Assembly (NCBI RefSeq): GCF_010093535.1
Contig: NW_022985191.1
Coordinates: 517,646-581,645, forward strand
DNA length: 64,000 nt
From: Lindgomyces ingoldianus
Lineage: Eukaryota; Ascomycota; Dothideomycetes; Pleosporales; Lindgomycetaceae
Reading direction: 5' to 3'
Shown: positions 45,921 to 60,442 of the stretch, piece by piece
Position numbering within the stretch: position 1 is the first letter of the stretch
Layout: each line of letters begins with the position of its first letter
Notes under the pieces: model-generated
Seen by the model: only the letters and a program-made list of their open reading frames with translations
Database searches by the model: none
What the model was told of the DNA's origin: nothing
Program-made: the position numbers and the translations under genes

Positions 45921-47059
45921 TTCGGACGGGTCAGAGCTCAACGGGGATGGCTGGGGGACTTCTAGTGGAGAGGGTAAAAAATAGAGGCTCCTAGGCAACG
46001 CCCCTTCTTTTGTAGAAGAACGGGTCCCTAGGAAACCTGAATTCACTTCGTGTCACTTGGCGAGGTTAGGTTGCGTGATAGAGACTTGAGGACCGACGGC
46101 TTGCCGTGACGCACGCCAAGCCGCTAACCCGATTTCAGTGAAGAGCATGTTGTGGACTTTGATCCACTGAAACCCTTGAGTTAAGGCTGATTCGAGCAGC
46201 TTTCGTTTTATTGTCGAGGGAACATAAATTCTAGTACAACACAGTGCCGCTAAGAGAACGGGTTCTCAGGGTGCGAAAGTCGACTTCTACTCTGAACTGT
46301 ATGCAAGTTCTGGACAGATCTGGACTAGCGAAGAAACCCGAACATTCTCGGATCTAATTAGCTAGCCGGCTCTTTCACGCATGATCGGTGCGAATTGGGT
46401 GTTGTAATTGATGGTGAGGCAAGAAGACAGCTTGGCGGATAGCTCCGTAACACATGGGATAACCACTTCCATGCAAAATAGTCTACATATACTGGGAATG
46501 GACTCCCAAAGAACAGAAAAGGGCGGGTGAAGATATTAAGTGTTGTGGTCGACAGACCTAATGAGGCACGTGACGACACCCAACAGCCACTTCCGGAGGC
46601 AATAATCTCGTGTTCCACACAATCGTCGGTCTTCGTTCTTCACACTACTCCAACATCATCCAGCGACTCAACAAGCCGAAGGGTGCTTTCAAATAGTTTC
46701 AGTGCGCTTTTGCCCTTCGTGTGACCCTATTCGGCAATGGAAATGTGTCCTCGAAAATTCCAGAAGATCATCCATTCGTCTGTGAGTCCTGAGTCTGAAA
46801 TTGATTAGGAAAGACGATGATAATTGGGGCTCTTGGAAAGCTCCCGAGACCCGCCTCAGGCATAGCGGGGTTTGTCGTAATTACATGCCTCATCGACGTT
46901 GTCGGACTTAAGCCGGGTGGACTTCCACTTAACAGGACCATGCTAGTGAAAGACGTGCGCTAGATCTGTGACGGTCTGTAGACATAAAGATCCCTCGTTA
47001 CGATCTGCTTTTTCTAAGTTTGGTTCCTGCTCTATCCATCGAAGCATTCATTTTATGCA
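45921..47059. other. Divergent intergenic region
   Basis: About 1.1 kb holding the promoters of the phospholipase D gene (-) and the dehydrogenase gene (+). No supported frame. Confidence 0.6.
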
Positions 47060-47968
47060 ATGGCTCCACGTGTTTTCCTCATTACAGGTACTTCTACAGG
47101 ATTTGGGTCGGAGCTAGTAAAAGTCGTTCTTCGGAATGGCGATTACGTAGTCGCAACAGCGCGGAACAGTTCGAAGTTGTCGTTCGAAGGCGCTACTACG
47201 TCCAACAGCCTCCTCGTCGACCTGGACGTAACGAGCGAATCCTCCATTGATGAAGCCTTTGATGCTGCAATCAAGAAATTCAAACGAGTTGATGTCGTCG
47301 TCAACAACGCAGGGTATGGGTTGGCCGGAGAGTTTGAATCGTTGTCCGACAAACAAATCCGGACGCAGTTGGAAGTTAACCTGTTTGGCCTTATAAACGT
47401 GACGCGGAAGGCAATGGAAATCATGCGGGAATTAAAGACAGGAGGAATCATCCAGCAGGTTACGTCTGTTGGCGGCCAAGTTGGTAAGCAATATATTAGC
47501 GTCTACTTGACAATATTCCTTGCCAAGGTTAACTCAATGATAGGTGTTCCAAACTTCTCGATCTACTGTGCATCTAAGTGGGCTGTAGAGGGTTTCACGG
47601 AAGCAGTTTCGAAAGAAGTTAAGCCTGAATGGGGAATTAAATTCACTCTCATTGAGCCGGGCGGCTTCCGAACAGATTGGGCGGGCCGCAGCATGGACTT
47701 TGGCGAGAATAAAAATCCCGCATACGACCACATGAATGCTAGAGAAGCAATGGGAAAACGCCATGGTACTCAGGCCGGTGATCCAGCGAAGGCCGCTAAC
47801 GCGTTCTATGACCTGGCAGTCATGAAAGACCCGCCTTTGAGGTGTTGTGTGGGTACGGACGCTTTCAAGATGATCAATCAGAAGCTGGAGAGGTATTCGG
47901 ATAATTTGAAGAGGTTCGAAAAGTTGAGTAACAGTACTGACGTGGATGGATATCAGGCTCCGAGCTAG
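47060..47968 (+). CDS. Short-chain dehydrogenase/reductase
   Basis: Exons 47060-47483 and 47544-47968 give 282 residues; the 60-nt intron (GTAAGC ... GATAG) is in frame without stops and would add 20 residues if kept, but removal restores SVGGQVGVPNFSIYCASKWA. The classical SDR cofactor motif TGTSTGFG is at residues 9-16, NNAGYG follows, and the catalytic Tyr and Lys are in YCASK near residue 149. IEPGGFRTDWAG is the usual segment after the active site. Cytosolic NAD(P)-dependent oxidation or reduction is expected; Asp/Arg discrimination is unclear, so cofactor choice and substrate are unknown. No biosynthetic partners lie beside it. Confidence 0.9.
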   Translation: MAPRVFLITGTSTGFGSELVKVVLRNGDYVVATARNSSKLSFEGATTSNSLLVDLDVTSESSIDEAFDAAIKKFKRVDVVVNNAGYGLAGEFESLSDKQIRTQLEVNLFGLINVTRKAMEIMRELKTGGIIQQVTSVGGQVGKQYISVYLTIFLAKVNSMIGVPNFSIYCASKWAVEGFTEAVSKEVKPEWGIKFTLIEPGGFRTDWAGRSMDFGENKNPAYDHMNAREAMGKRHGTQAGDPAKAANAFYDLAVMKDPPLRCCVGTDAFKMINQKLERYSDNLKRFEKLSNSTDVDGYQAPS

Positions 47969-49068
47969 TTGTTCGCTGAGTCTGGTGGAAGCATCATGTC
48001 CGGGACATATTTATTCACCGCAGTTTCTGCACAACACTTTCCCTCTCACGAAAGCAAATAAAAAGACAAACAAAGAATTTCATTTCTGGGTACAATTCGT
48101 CTGCATTATTAAAGTGGCCTGTTTTCGCAACCCGCTCTCTCGGATCACTCTAGTAATGGTATGGCAGCAGAAGAACAACCTTGGAAACGATAAATTTTGA
48201 CAGAGAGTCTTGACCTGCTATGATTAGGCGTTCAAGGGTGAAACACATACGCTGCCATTAGCGGCGGTGCTGTTAGTCAAAGAATGCAGGGATGAGGCTG
48301 TGTTCTTCACCACGTTGCACCGCCCATCTGGATTGCTCCGATTCGAGCCAGGATGTCTGACCACGTTCCAGATAGGAACACAAATCAGCACTTGCTCGTT
48401 CTAAGTGTCTCCACCACACTTTATTCCTTAGTTTCAAGTGTACAAACAAGGCGTTCACGACAATTAGTCGTTAGGCTCATGATGACCGTTCAAGCGCTGT
48501 CGTCGGAGAGGTTTCTCCGACTACGCACTCTCCCCTCTATCGCTAATTTTTTTTTCTTATACATGCCAACGAATCTCACGCACGTGGCGGCCAAAATACG
48601 GTTAAGCCAACCCAGAGAGTGACCCCTGACACCGCGTTTTGACTCAGATGACAACTCTCACGGGCGAGTGGTCAAGTCGAATAACAATTTAGAGTTGATA
48701 ACCCCTCGTAGGGTGCATGTTGACCTATCCCATTTGTTGCCTAGGCGGCGGCTTCGAGCTGTTGGCACTTGGCTTCCAGTGATCGCCAAGAGGGGAATAC
48801 AGGGCGTTTATGGGTGGTAGTCCGGTAAGGCAATTCCGGAGAATGACCGGGCATAGGGCTGTGTATGATACATCTTTTGAATCTAGTGGCCGTTGAAGGA
48901 GGTTGACTACCACTATCAAGGACTCGGCACATGCCGATTCAAAGATGTGACACTGACAGGCTCAAGTCAGCCCATGTATAAAGGAGCAGATTTCTCTTTG
49001 CGTCTGCTCGCCATTTGCATTGCTTGGAGCTCTTCCCATTGAACTACTGTCGCATCTCCGAAATTAAA
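47969..49068. other. Intergenic, nothing supported apart from a promoter
   Basis: About 1.1 kb between the dehydrogenase and arabinanase genes. Only chance frames are seen; the right end carries the TATA box of the next gene. Confidence 0.6.
48977..48982 (+). promoter_or_regulatory. TATA box of the arabinanase gene
   Basis: TATAAA sits 92 bases before the start codon of the GH43 gene, the normal spacing for a regulated fungal secreted-enzyme gene. Confidence 0.6.
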
Positions 49069-50226
49069 ATGCAGCTTTTCACATTGCTTTCGGGTCTTTG
49101 CTGCCTAGTAGCTGTCACTGCCTCACCCATCCAGAAACGAGCATTCCCTAATCCTGAGCCTTGTTCTGGAAATTGTACTTGGATACATGATCCAAGTGTG
49201 ATTCAGAAAGATGGGACATACTACCGTTTTTCTACAAGTGGCAACATTGCCATTGCAACTGCGCCCAGCATGACCGGTCCGTGGACGTACAAAGGCGCAC
49301 TGCTGGAGCATGGCACTTCAATCTATGTTGTTGATGGCCAGGACATTTGGGTACGAACGGTTTTCTTCCTGCTTGTCTTCACTATTGCTATGTTTAGCTT
49401 ACCTTGTCCGATCACCTGACGTGCAAAACGCCCCTGACATTCGATAGGCTCCCGATGTGTTTAAAGTCGACGAGACTTTCTACGCCTACTACGCGGTTAG
49501 CAAAATGGGGATTCAAACCTCAGATATTGGAGTTGCGACCTCGACGACCCTTGATCCTGGGTCCTGGACGGACCACGGCAGCCTTGGTCTGCCGAAGAGC
49601 GCAGAGTACAACCTCATCGACCCAAATCTGTTCAAAGAGTCCGATAACTCCCCAATTTATCTCACCTTTGGATCCTATTGGAACGATATATTCCAAACGA
49701 CTCTGAATGACTCGCCAATAAAATTCTCTGGCATCACGCCGAAGAATATTGTTAGTAATTCGACTATTAACGCTGCTGTAGCCGAGGGGTCTTATCAGTT
49801 CAAGTGGCAGAATTACTACTACGTGTTCTACTCGGCCGGTGCATGCTGCAATACACCGCCAAATCTTGCGAAGCCAGGAGATGAATATCGGGTTATCGTT
49901 TGCCGATCGGATAGCATCACGGGACCATTCGTGGACCAGTCAGGTAAGGATTGCTTGACTCAAAGTGGTGGAACGCTCGTGCTAGGGAGTCACGACGATG
50001 TATATGCGCCTGGCGGACAGGGGGTAATGTACGACCCAGATATGAAAAGTCCAGTTATTTACTACCATTATGGTGAGTTCAGTTCCGGACCATCTCTAGA
50101 TTTATATTCGGGGACTTTGGCTGATCCAGCGTCACAGTTAAACCCTCGGTTGGCTACAACGCCGATCAATTCTTCTTCGGTTTCAACTATCTAGATTTTT
50201 CCTCTGGATGGCCGGTTGTTGTCTAG
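49069..50226 (+). CDS. Secreted GH43 endo-arabinanase-like glycosidase
   Basis: Exons 49069-49350, 49448-50072 and 50138-50226 give 331 residues; introns are 97 and 65 nt. Without the second splice the frame runs to 50194 with an unrelated tail; spliced, it ends in VGYNADQFFFGFNYLDFSSG, as GH43 arabinanases do. A signal peptide (MQLFTLLSGLCCLVAVTAS) is followed by a KR site suited to Kex2 cleavage. Catalytic residues of the five-blade propeller are visible: Asp41 in HDPSV (base), Asp152 in NLIDPN (modulator) and Glu207 in VAEGSY (acid). It would cut alpha-1,5-arabinan side chains of pectin outside the cell, suggesting a lifestyle that uses plant material. It stands alone, without other wall-degrading genes nearby. 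Confidence 0.92.
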
Positions 50227-51149
50227 CTTTATTAGATGCGAATTGGGACGGGATGGATAGAACAAAGGATCCTTTGGTGGTTCGTAAGGGTGGAATTCGG
50301 GGCGTTTGAACTTGAAAGAGAATATCCAGGATATGTAACGAAGTTATGAGATTATGTGCCATGTTAAAAACTTATTTAACTCGGTAGTGTTCTCGATAGG
50401 GAATATCAAGGCTGGACTTTACCGCTTCACTGGTACGATAAATTACAAAAATTTGGTTTGCATAAACTCTTCGGTCTGTTGTTGAGCAGCCGCACGGCCG
50501 GACATCTTCACATGGATACAGTCATTAGGAACTACGGCAGGTAGAGTGGTGGTATCATCGACCAAAGCACGGACGTAAAGGGGGAAGTTTTGAAACAGCG
50601 AAGATCTGTAGTACTGGGAAAGGAGATATTTGGCTGAGGAACATCGATGGGGCCTTGGGAGCCAGATGCGCTAATGCCTGGGAATGATGCGCGTGAGAGA
50701 AGTCCAGAGTCAAAGACTGTCGAGCACCAGTGCAGATGGACACTTATGTAAACCGCAGGACGACGTCATTCAACTGTCAGACATGCAAGCTTGGGGACTC
50801 ACCTCTGTGGAACCTGGCAGACGTTGGAAGGATGCTGAGGAGTGAAAGTAAGAGGATGAGTGAAGTTTGCTTTGGAAACTGCTAGTCCCAGAAGGGGCAG
50901 ATAAGTGGGCAGTGGTGTCGCGCTAACACGCGCCAAGACCTGAAGGGGGCACGAACGCGAAACCACTTTACGCGCTTTCCAGCGCCAACCCCCGATTCAC
51001 CCCACTGGAAGAGAAGGATCCCAACATCGCAACGACACTTCACTTCTTTGATACCCACGTCTTTTCTAAGCAGATTTCCTGCTTCCTTGAGGACCAGAGG
51101 ACCGTGAAGACGCAAAAACCTGTTTCGTAACACCCCGAAATCCTGAAGC
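50227..51149. other. Intergenic, promoter of MCM3
   Basis: About 0.9 kb with chance frames only. The right half contains ACGCG-type cell-cycle motifs ahead of MCM3. Confidence 0.6.
50955..50974. promoter_or_regulatory. Candidate MBF/E2F-like elements upstream of MCM3
   Basis: ACGCGAAA (50955-50962) and an ACGCG core at 50970-50974 lie close together, about 180-190 bases before the MCM3 start. ACGCG and CGCGAAA cores are bound by MBF/SBF factors that switch on replication genes at G1/S in yeasts. Function here is inferred from position and sequence. Confidence 0.35.
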
Positions 51150-53973
<2,824 letters not shown>

Positions 53974-54435
53974 GATGGGTTGGTTTGGGCATTGTCATGG
54001 CTGCGGCGAATGAATATGTGCTGCAAGGTAAAGGAGTGCTGTAGCTGGAGTATATGGAGTCCTTGGGGGGTGGCTTCTGGACTGGGTTATGACCTGTGAT
54101 GTGGAGGACAGGATGAGTACGGAGGGATGATGGTGCATCTTTGGAGTTAGACCTTTTTTTGGTATGCAGAACCTAGGCTTGAGATGGTACGTAATATAGA
54201 TACCTTTTTCTCTTGAAACTTTGGTGCACTGCTCTCCTTTGTATCCCGGACGTAGGAAAGCGTAAGCAAAGATGCTAACAATGATATATTTACCAACATC
54301 TGGATATTATACTCCTAGGTTGATATTCTGCGACCGACGTTTTTTTCACACAAATGAAAAAAAAAAAATTACTTTACCTCGGATGAACTCACCACTTGAA
54401 GTTCCCCCGGCCCATTAGCCCTTATCCCTTTGCTC
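53974..54435. other. Convergent intergenic region
   Basis: Between the stops of MCM3 (+) and PMS1 (-), 462 bases with a 12-base A run near 54357. No frame supported. Confidence 0.7.
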
Positions 54436-57400
54436 CTAAACTCCCACTTCCCCACCACCAGCCCGCCTCCTTACATACGCGCTCCAATCCACTCTCTCTT
54501 CCACCTCATCCAATCCCACCACTCCTCCTCCCTCAGTCCAACTCACCCACTTCTCCAGTCCCAAAAGATGTCTCATGGTAGGCCGTCCATGTGGACAACT
54601 CCACGGTTTGTCCATGTCCCCCATATGCCTAACCACACGTTCCATCTGCGATTTCGTCATGGTCTTGCCAACCATAACACTGCTTCTACATGCCCTACTC
54701 GCAAGTAATTTGCGCACTTTACTCGGACGAGGGATGTATTGTTCAGAGATATTGGCGGAAGGCGGGTTCTCTGCGAGAAGAGCTAGGAGTTCTTCGAGGT
54801 CTGCCGGTGTGAAGGTTACTTCTTTGGACATGGGGAGGGTCAGTAGCTTTGCGCGCTGGCCACCGAGCGGTGTTGAGCCGGTGTTGTCGACTGATACTGT
54901 GAATCCATTGGCGGTCAAAACCTCTTCGTTAGAGAGGATAATCTCCTCTTCAATGGCTGTTAGTTGCAGCGGGTGCGGATGTACGAGACGCTGAGAGACC
55001 AAGACCGTAGCTGATGCGAATCTTTCGAAATTGTATTTCTCGTCGGAAGCGTGTTGGTCAATGATAAAGAGATCTGGACTAGGGGATGTGGGTGCTGCGG
55101 GACGGACGGCGAGGATGAAACCTAGATTGAACTGGCCGATGATGCGCATAGAGTGGAAGTCAGACTTTGTGACTGTGAGAGAGAGTTGCTCCTCGGGGTT
55201 TGATGTGCTGAGTTGTGTGCTTGATGGGACATCAGTTATTGGCTCAGCCCGCTCTCCTCCAATGAGAGCAGACAGATTCAGAGCTTGGCGAGTGATATCG
55301 TTGGCAGAACTCTCTACAAACCTGACAAATCCAGTCGTCATGTATTGCTTCCTTGGACCTTGGAAAAGTTTTGTTGCACGTTTGAGATTGTGTTCCGTTG
55401 GACGCGCAGCAGATTCTTCAGCTTCAGCAATCATCTTCATGATTTTCGCTTCTTCTCTTGCTTTCTTTTCAGCTTCGTTAATGTACTCGTTGTCAGAACG
55501 GTCATCTTCACCACCAGGCTCAGGCTGCGCCTCATCTTCTTCCTGTAGGCCTTCAGCGAGTGGTGGAGGAGGGGGTATGGGCTGGTCACTTGATTCAACG
55601 AATAAGGAGTCTGAGTTAGGTTCATGAACTACCATGTTGGTCGAATGGTGCTTCTTCTTCTCCAGTGAGGGATTGTTAGGAACAGGTGCGTCAGGCATAC
55701 TACTATCCTCACCCGCAGCCTCTTGAAAGTCTTCGTCTTCATCCTCGTCGTCGCTCTGTTCTATTTGGGTACCCGAGACCGAGAGGCCACCTTGGTTTCT
55801 CATAAACAATGGCTTTTTTGGCGCCTGACTCAAAGGAGTCCCGCTCAACGAGAACTTGGGAATGTGGATCCTAGACCGTCTCGATGCCCTAGATTGGCTT
55901 CCAATGGTCGACACTGTTGTAGTATCACCAATGGTGATAGTAGCTTGTTGAGCCGGTGTTCGCATTGGACGCATCCTATCGAATGCGTTTTGGATGTTAC
56001 TTTGCGGCAATCGTTTTCGTGGCGTTTGTTTTACGGCAGGAACATTCTCTTCTTGTTCACCCTCATCACTGTCATCAGCACCTGAAACTCTTGGCGATCG
56101 GTCTCGTGCCATATGCTTTGCATGTTGGGACGCTATCCGAGCGTTGAAATCTTGGACTGCTCTTGGAAGCTCTACATGGGCACTGGGTATGATAGGTGTC
56201 AGTTCAAACTCAATTGGATCCGGTGCAGGTTCCTCTACCAGAGGCTCCAAGTCCTGTGATGATGGACCTGATATACAAGGAGGGTCTGGAGATATCGGCT
56301 TTCTTTGCTGTCTCGCATGAGGGCGTAAAGCCCTCTCCTCTGTACCTCTGCCTGTAGATCTTTCGATTAGGCTGGCTTTGATGAAACCTCGTTGAGGAGG
56401 GATCTCTTCAGAAGCTGAAGACAAGGTAAGCGCCTCAGCTTCCGGCGCCGGTCGAGGCTTTTGGGGAACGTTGGCTGGCACAGGAGAATTTCGTACTGTA
56501 GAGTCTGTGCCACCTCTTTGCATAGGCGAGGGCTTAAAGCCTAGGACCTTTTGAGGCATAAGCTGAGCTTGAGGAACGCTCTGGTCATGGCTCCCAAAGA
56601 GCTCAGCAAGCGCTTCCTTCAAATTTTCTAGCAGTGTCGTTTGATCATGTAATAATATAGTCCTCTTATCTGGAGACACATTGACATCGTAAGCATTTGT
56701 GTCAAGCTTGATATCAGCGAATATGAATGGCGACTGGGTGATGTTATAGGATTTGTAAACTTCGTTGAAAGCTTTGGCTACCTGCGGGAGTGCACAGGGG
56801 CGGGAATTGACGAAGAACATCTGGCGGTCTGGAGTCTGCCGGCCTTCACCGACAACCGGGCGGGAAATGTGGCCGACAATGCTGACTTCTCGGGACCCTG
56901 GGTCCTCTCTGGTGCTCCAATTCCTGGCGCTCTGCGTGGGTCTAGGTCTGTTTGACGGGTCCATTTCGAACTTTAGGTCGAGGGGGATTAGCGCAAGTAG
57001 TGTCTTGGTGCCGTAGACATTGGCGATGTTCTCTTTGGTGTTGGGATTTGAGTTGGTTGAGAAGGCGATACTTTTCTTCCTGCACACCGTTCAGTTGCGT
57101 CTCATCCAAGTGCGGGATCTTAAGCTACAAACCCTTTCGGCATCTGATTACTCACTGAGAACCTAACGCCTGCGCTAATACATGCATACGCATTCAGTAA
57201 TGCCAGTACCTTGTTATACTCCCTCTTGATTGTCTTCTCGAGCTCCTTGCGTCTCACCGGCAGATTGTAGAACAGGCTCTCCACCACTACGGTTGTGCCT
57301 TGTTTCGCAGCAATGACCGAAGTTCCTTTGAGCTTTCCCGACATGTCGAAATCGAGCCGTGTACCTTTCGGCCCATCACTGGCGCGGGCCGTGATGACGT

Positions 57401-57890
57401 GGAATTTAGAGAGGGCGCAGAGGGAGGAAAGGGCCTCGCCACGGAAGCCGAAGGTGCGAAGGGCGGAAAGGTCATCGTAGGTGGATAGTTTAGACGTGTG
57501 GTGCTTCAAAGCTGAAGTAATCAGCAAGACATGTTGTGTGGGGTGGACGAGGTGTGGTGGTGTACCTATTGTCTCGAAGTCTTCTGGCGCAATCCCCGCC
57601 CCATTGTCCTGGACTTCAACAGCGTCCAAGCCATGGTTTTTGAAGCGAACCTCTGCACAGGAGCTGTCAGACACGACACCATCGCTGCAAACAATTCTTC
57701 AGGCCGTACCAATTGAAGTCGCTCCAGCGTCGATGCTGTTTTCCACAAGCTCTTTAGCAACGGAGCAGATGTCTACAATCACTTGGCCAGACTGGATCTG
57801 ATGGACCTTCAAACCGAGTCAATATTCATGCCGAGCATACCTACATGGTGTGCTTACAGAGCGGCCCTCGATGGGCTTGATGGTGGCCAT
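54436..57890 (-). CDS. PMS1: Pms1, MutL-type mismatch repair protein
   Basis: Exons 57890-57858, 57806-57710, 57652-57566, 57511-57133 and 57079-54436 give 1,079 residues; introns are 51-57 nt, the last with a weak GTTTGT donor. Pms1 pairs with Mlh1 as MutL-alpha and nicks the new strand during mismatch repair. The N-terminus has the GHKL ATPase motifs: [17 protein letters not shown] and [11 protein letters not shown], followed by [19 protein letters not shown] and [13 protein letters not shown] long acidic, Ser/Pro-rich linker spans roughly residues 440-800. The C-terminal domain carries the endonuclease metal motif [12 protein letters not shown], then [12 protein letters not shown] and [11 protein letters not shown], so the nuclease looks intact. 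It is convergent with MCM3. Confidence 0.95.
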
Positions 57891-58134
57891 GTCAGCCCAT
57901 GATGTCCTGGTGAAGAACCAAAGTGGTGCAGGTGATGACGCGAGACCGCGATTGCTAGCTCCACGCGCTGGGCTAGCCAATCACACCATTTCACTAATGT
58001 GTCCGCAATTCTTATGGAGGGGCATTCGCACATTGAGTTTTGCATATCGACTGGAACCTCGCTTGTTGCCATAAATTATTTTCTATTTGCACTGAAGATT
58101 CGCTATCTGATATGTGACGCAGAGAAGCCTTCCC

Positions 58135-59305
58135 CTAACTCTTTGCAGTAGCAGCCGCTGCCCCCGCCATATTTTCCGTCATCTTCTTCAGTCGCCTTGA
58201 AACCTCCTCCTCCGGTCCCACACCCTCCTGGCCCAGCATTTTACTTGCGTACCTATTCAACCCCACCTCACCGTTTTCAATGTCCCAGAATTTTCCGCGA
58301 TCAGAGTAGATCATTTCGCCGTGCCTGTCTTGGTCCGCCATGAGAACGATAACAGACCGAGCCACCACATCAGCCGATTGGATCCCATCTTCTCCAATAA
58401 CAGGGATGACGTTCCGTGGAACGATGGCCGTGTCTGTCCAGCTAGGTGCAATAGAATTTATGCGAATAGGGATTTTAGGGTAGAGGTTCCCATAGAGTGC
58501 TCGGAGCATGCCTTTTCAGATTAGTTTGCCCGGGAATGTCACTGCAGCTAATGAACCCCATACCTAGAACAGCGTGTTTTGACGTGGCTACAAACGAGTC
58601 AGCTGGGCATGCTTCCGGTCACGGATTGATACTCACTGTAATCTGTAGGAGAGAACCGCCTGAAGCCTAGTATTTCGTAGTTAGAGGGTGATGCTGTAAG
58701 GGAGGGGAACATGTTCGCCAGCCCTACTTGATCCCGAGCCTGTCATCACAATAGAACCTCCTTCTAGGTTTTGCTTGATATAGTAGATCCCTAGTTTGGT
58801 CGTGTACATGCAACCAAGAAGGTTGACGTTGATTGTGTTCAACTTCGGCGGTAGGAGGTCGCCATTCTCATCTACATCCTCCTCGAGGAGGTTGACCGTT
58901 GGCGAGATTCCTGGCCAAATATAAGTCGAGTGATCCATGCTAGGCAAGAAGAGCTCAAGACCGAGAGCAATGCATACCTGCATTAGCGAAAACGTGGTCG
59001 ATAGTACCGAACTTCTCCTTAGCCATTTTGAACATTTCAAGCTGCTCTTTCCAAGATGTAACATCGACTTTCTTAAAGGTCACTTGAGACTTCTCTGGCT
59101 CTGGCATTTCGTTCACATCGGATGCAACAACCCTTGCTCCGATACTCAAGAGACGCTTGACGGTGGCAAGGCCAATGCCGGAGGCAGCACCTTCACATAA
59201 TCAGCGCCGGGCTCAGGAGAGGTGAGGCGAAAGTGGACCTGTGACAATAACCACCTTATCTTTTACTCCTTGGAGATCGCTGTCGGAGATAGTGAAGCTC
59301 GTCAT
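58135..59305 (-). CDS. Short-chain dehydrogenase, six exons
   Basis: Exons 59305-59239, 59190-58978, 58910-58728, 58666-58637, 58587-58564 and 58511-58135 give 297 residues; introns are 48-67 nt and exons four and five only 30 and 24 nt. Spliced, it has the cofactor motif TGAASGIG at 22-29, FANAGISPTVNLL, NVNLLGCMYTTK, the Ser in MTGSGSS and the catalytic Tyr164/Lys168 in DYTTSKHAVLG. The Asp of VVASDVNE after strand two suggests NAD use. This resembles fungal enzymes annotated as 15-hydroxyprostaglandin-dehydrogenase-like; the true substrate is unknown. The first donor (GTCCAC) is weak but frame and motif leave little choice. It follows PMS1 on the same strand, 245 bases upstream of its start. 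Confidence 0.88.
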
Positions 59306-59917
59306 GCTGGATGGTTGTATGGGTGAGTGTGGGAGCAGATGTGCTGAAAGGCTGATGCAGTACTAGTCGAAAGCAGAACAGTGTCCTACACATATAAACA
59401 GAGCGATAGCACACGCCAAGTCTTGCGAAAGCTGCAGGTGAGAGTCGTACTCCGAAACCAGAAGTCAAGTAGTGTTGGGGTTCGTACCGAGTTGCAAATA
59501 CCCCGCACTACGTGAAAGGAAAGGCTTGTTCGGCTGACACAGCATATTTGAGGGCTTGAGAACGACTTGCACACTGCTGTGATTTGTTGTATCATGGGAA
59601 TTTTTGGTCCCAGGGCTTGAGGAGGCTGCATCTGAGTCATGTTCATTCGCTCTGATATCCTCAATAAGACAAGTTTGGATAGGCACTGGTTTTCTGAGGC
59701 GCAGTGGTCCACCAAGATGGCTGCCCTGGTTACATGCTAGCCAAAAGCCGAGGCATGGCCCGGATCCGGTAGGTGCTCTATATTCCCATTTGCGAGGCTG
59801 ATGGGGGCTTTAGAATTGGTCATGAGAGCCATGAATAGCCACTTGTGTAAGAATACCGAGAGCAGCGGGAGTCCTCTTGATATTATGTCTTCGACGATTG
59901 GAAGCTGTGCCTGTATT
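59306..59917. other. Intergenic between LSM4 and the dehydrogenase gene
   Basis: About 0.6 kb. It should contain the LSM4 3' end and the dehydrogenase promoter, both on the minus strand. Nothing else is supported. Confidence 0.6.
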
Positions 59918-60442
59918 TCATGTTCCCCCTCCGCCTCGACCGCGACCTCTGCCACGCCCGCGCATGCCCCGGCCTCCACGATCGCCGCGATACTCTCCTC
60001 GGGACTGCATTCCGCCGCCGCGTGCTGCACGAGTCGCCTGTTCTTTGGCCTGCTGCTCCTTGACCACATCAACGATGATATCGGGCACGCGAAGAAACTT
60101 GATCTATGCGACGTTATTATCGGTGTGAACAAACGGGAAGCTTTTTAATAGAGTAGGCTCACAGTGCTTCCTCGCACGTAAATCTCAGGTAACCGCCAGA
60201 ACCTGTCGCCATCTGTACTGGTCTGCACGACTTCCTTCAGCGTTAGGTTCATCCACGTGTCGCAGCTCACGAGGTGGCCGTTCAGTGTCTCGCCATTCTT
60301 CAGTTCGACTAGCATGGGATGGCCCTGGGCGGCCGTCAAGAGGCCCAAGGGCAGCTGTGAGAATCATGTAAGCGATTGAAGCTCTGTCGAGGTCACGGTC
60401 GATCACGACAAGCGTGGGGGGGGGGGGGAAACCTACCACCAT
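59918..60442 (-). CDS. LSM4: Lsm4, Sm-like RNA-binding protein
   Basis: Exons 60442-60437, 60354-60163 and 60103-59918 give 127 residues; introns are 82 and 59 nt. The first exon codes only Met-Val. Lsm4 belongs to the Lsm1-7 ring (mRNA decapping and decay in P-bodies) and the Lsm2-8 ring (U6 snRNA in the nucleus). The Sm1 motif is [20 protein letters not shown] with WMNLTLKEV; Sm2 spans the last splice as [16 protein letters not shown] Gly/Arg tail ([20 protein letters not shown]) ends the protein, as in most Lsm4, and may be arginine-methylated. The first intron starts GTAGGTTT followed by 13 cytosines on the coding strand. Confidence 0.93.
60416..60428. repeat. 13-base G homopolymer in LSM4 intron 1
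   Basis: Thirteen G on the plus strand, read as C in the transcript, begin eight bases after the donor of the first LSM4 intron. Likely length-variable; it does not touch coding sequence. Confidence 0.9.

Noticed and set aside
49448..50194. Uninterrupted arabinanase frame ending at 50194
   Set aside because: The tail after 50072 is unlike the family; a GTGAGT/CACAG intron restores the conserved C-terminus and the stop at 50224-50226.
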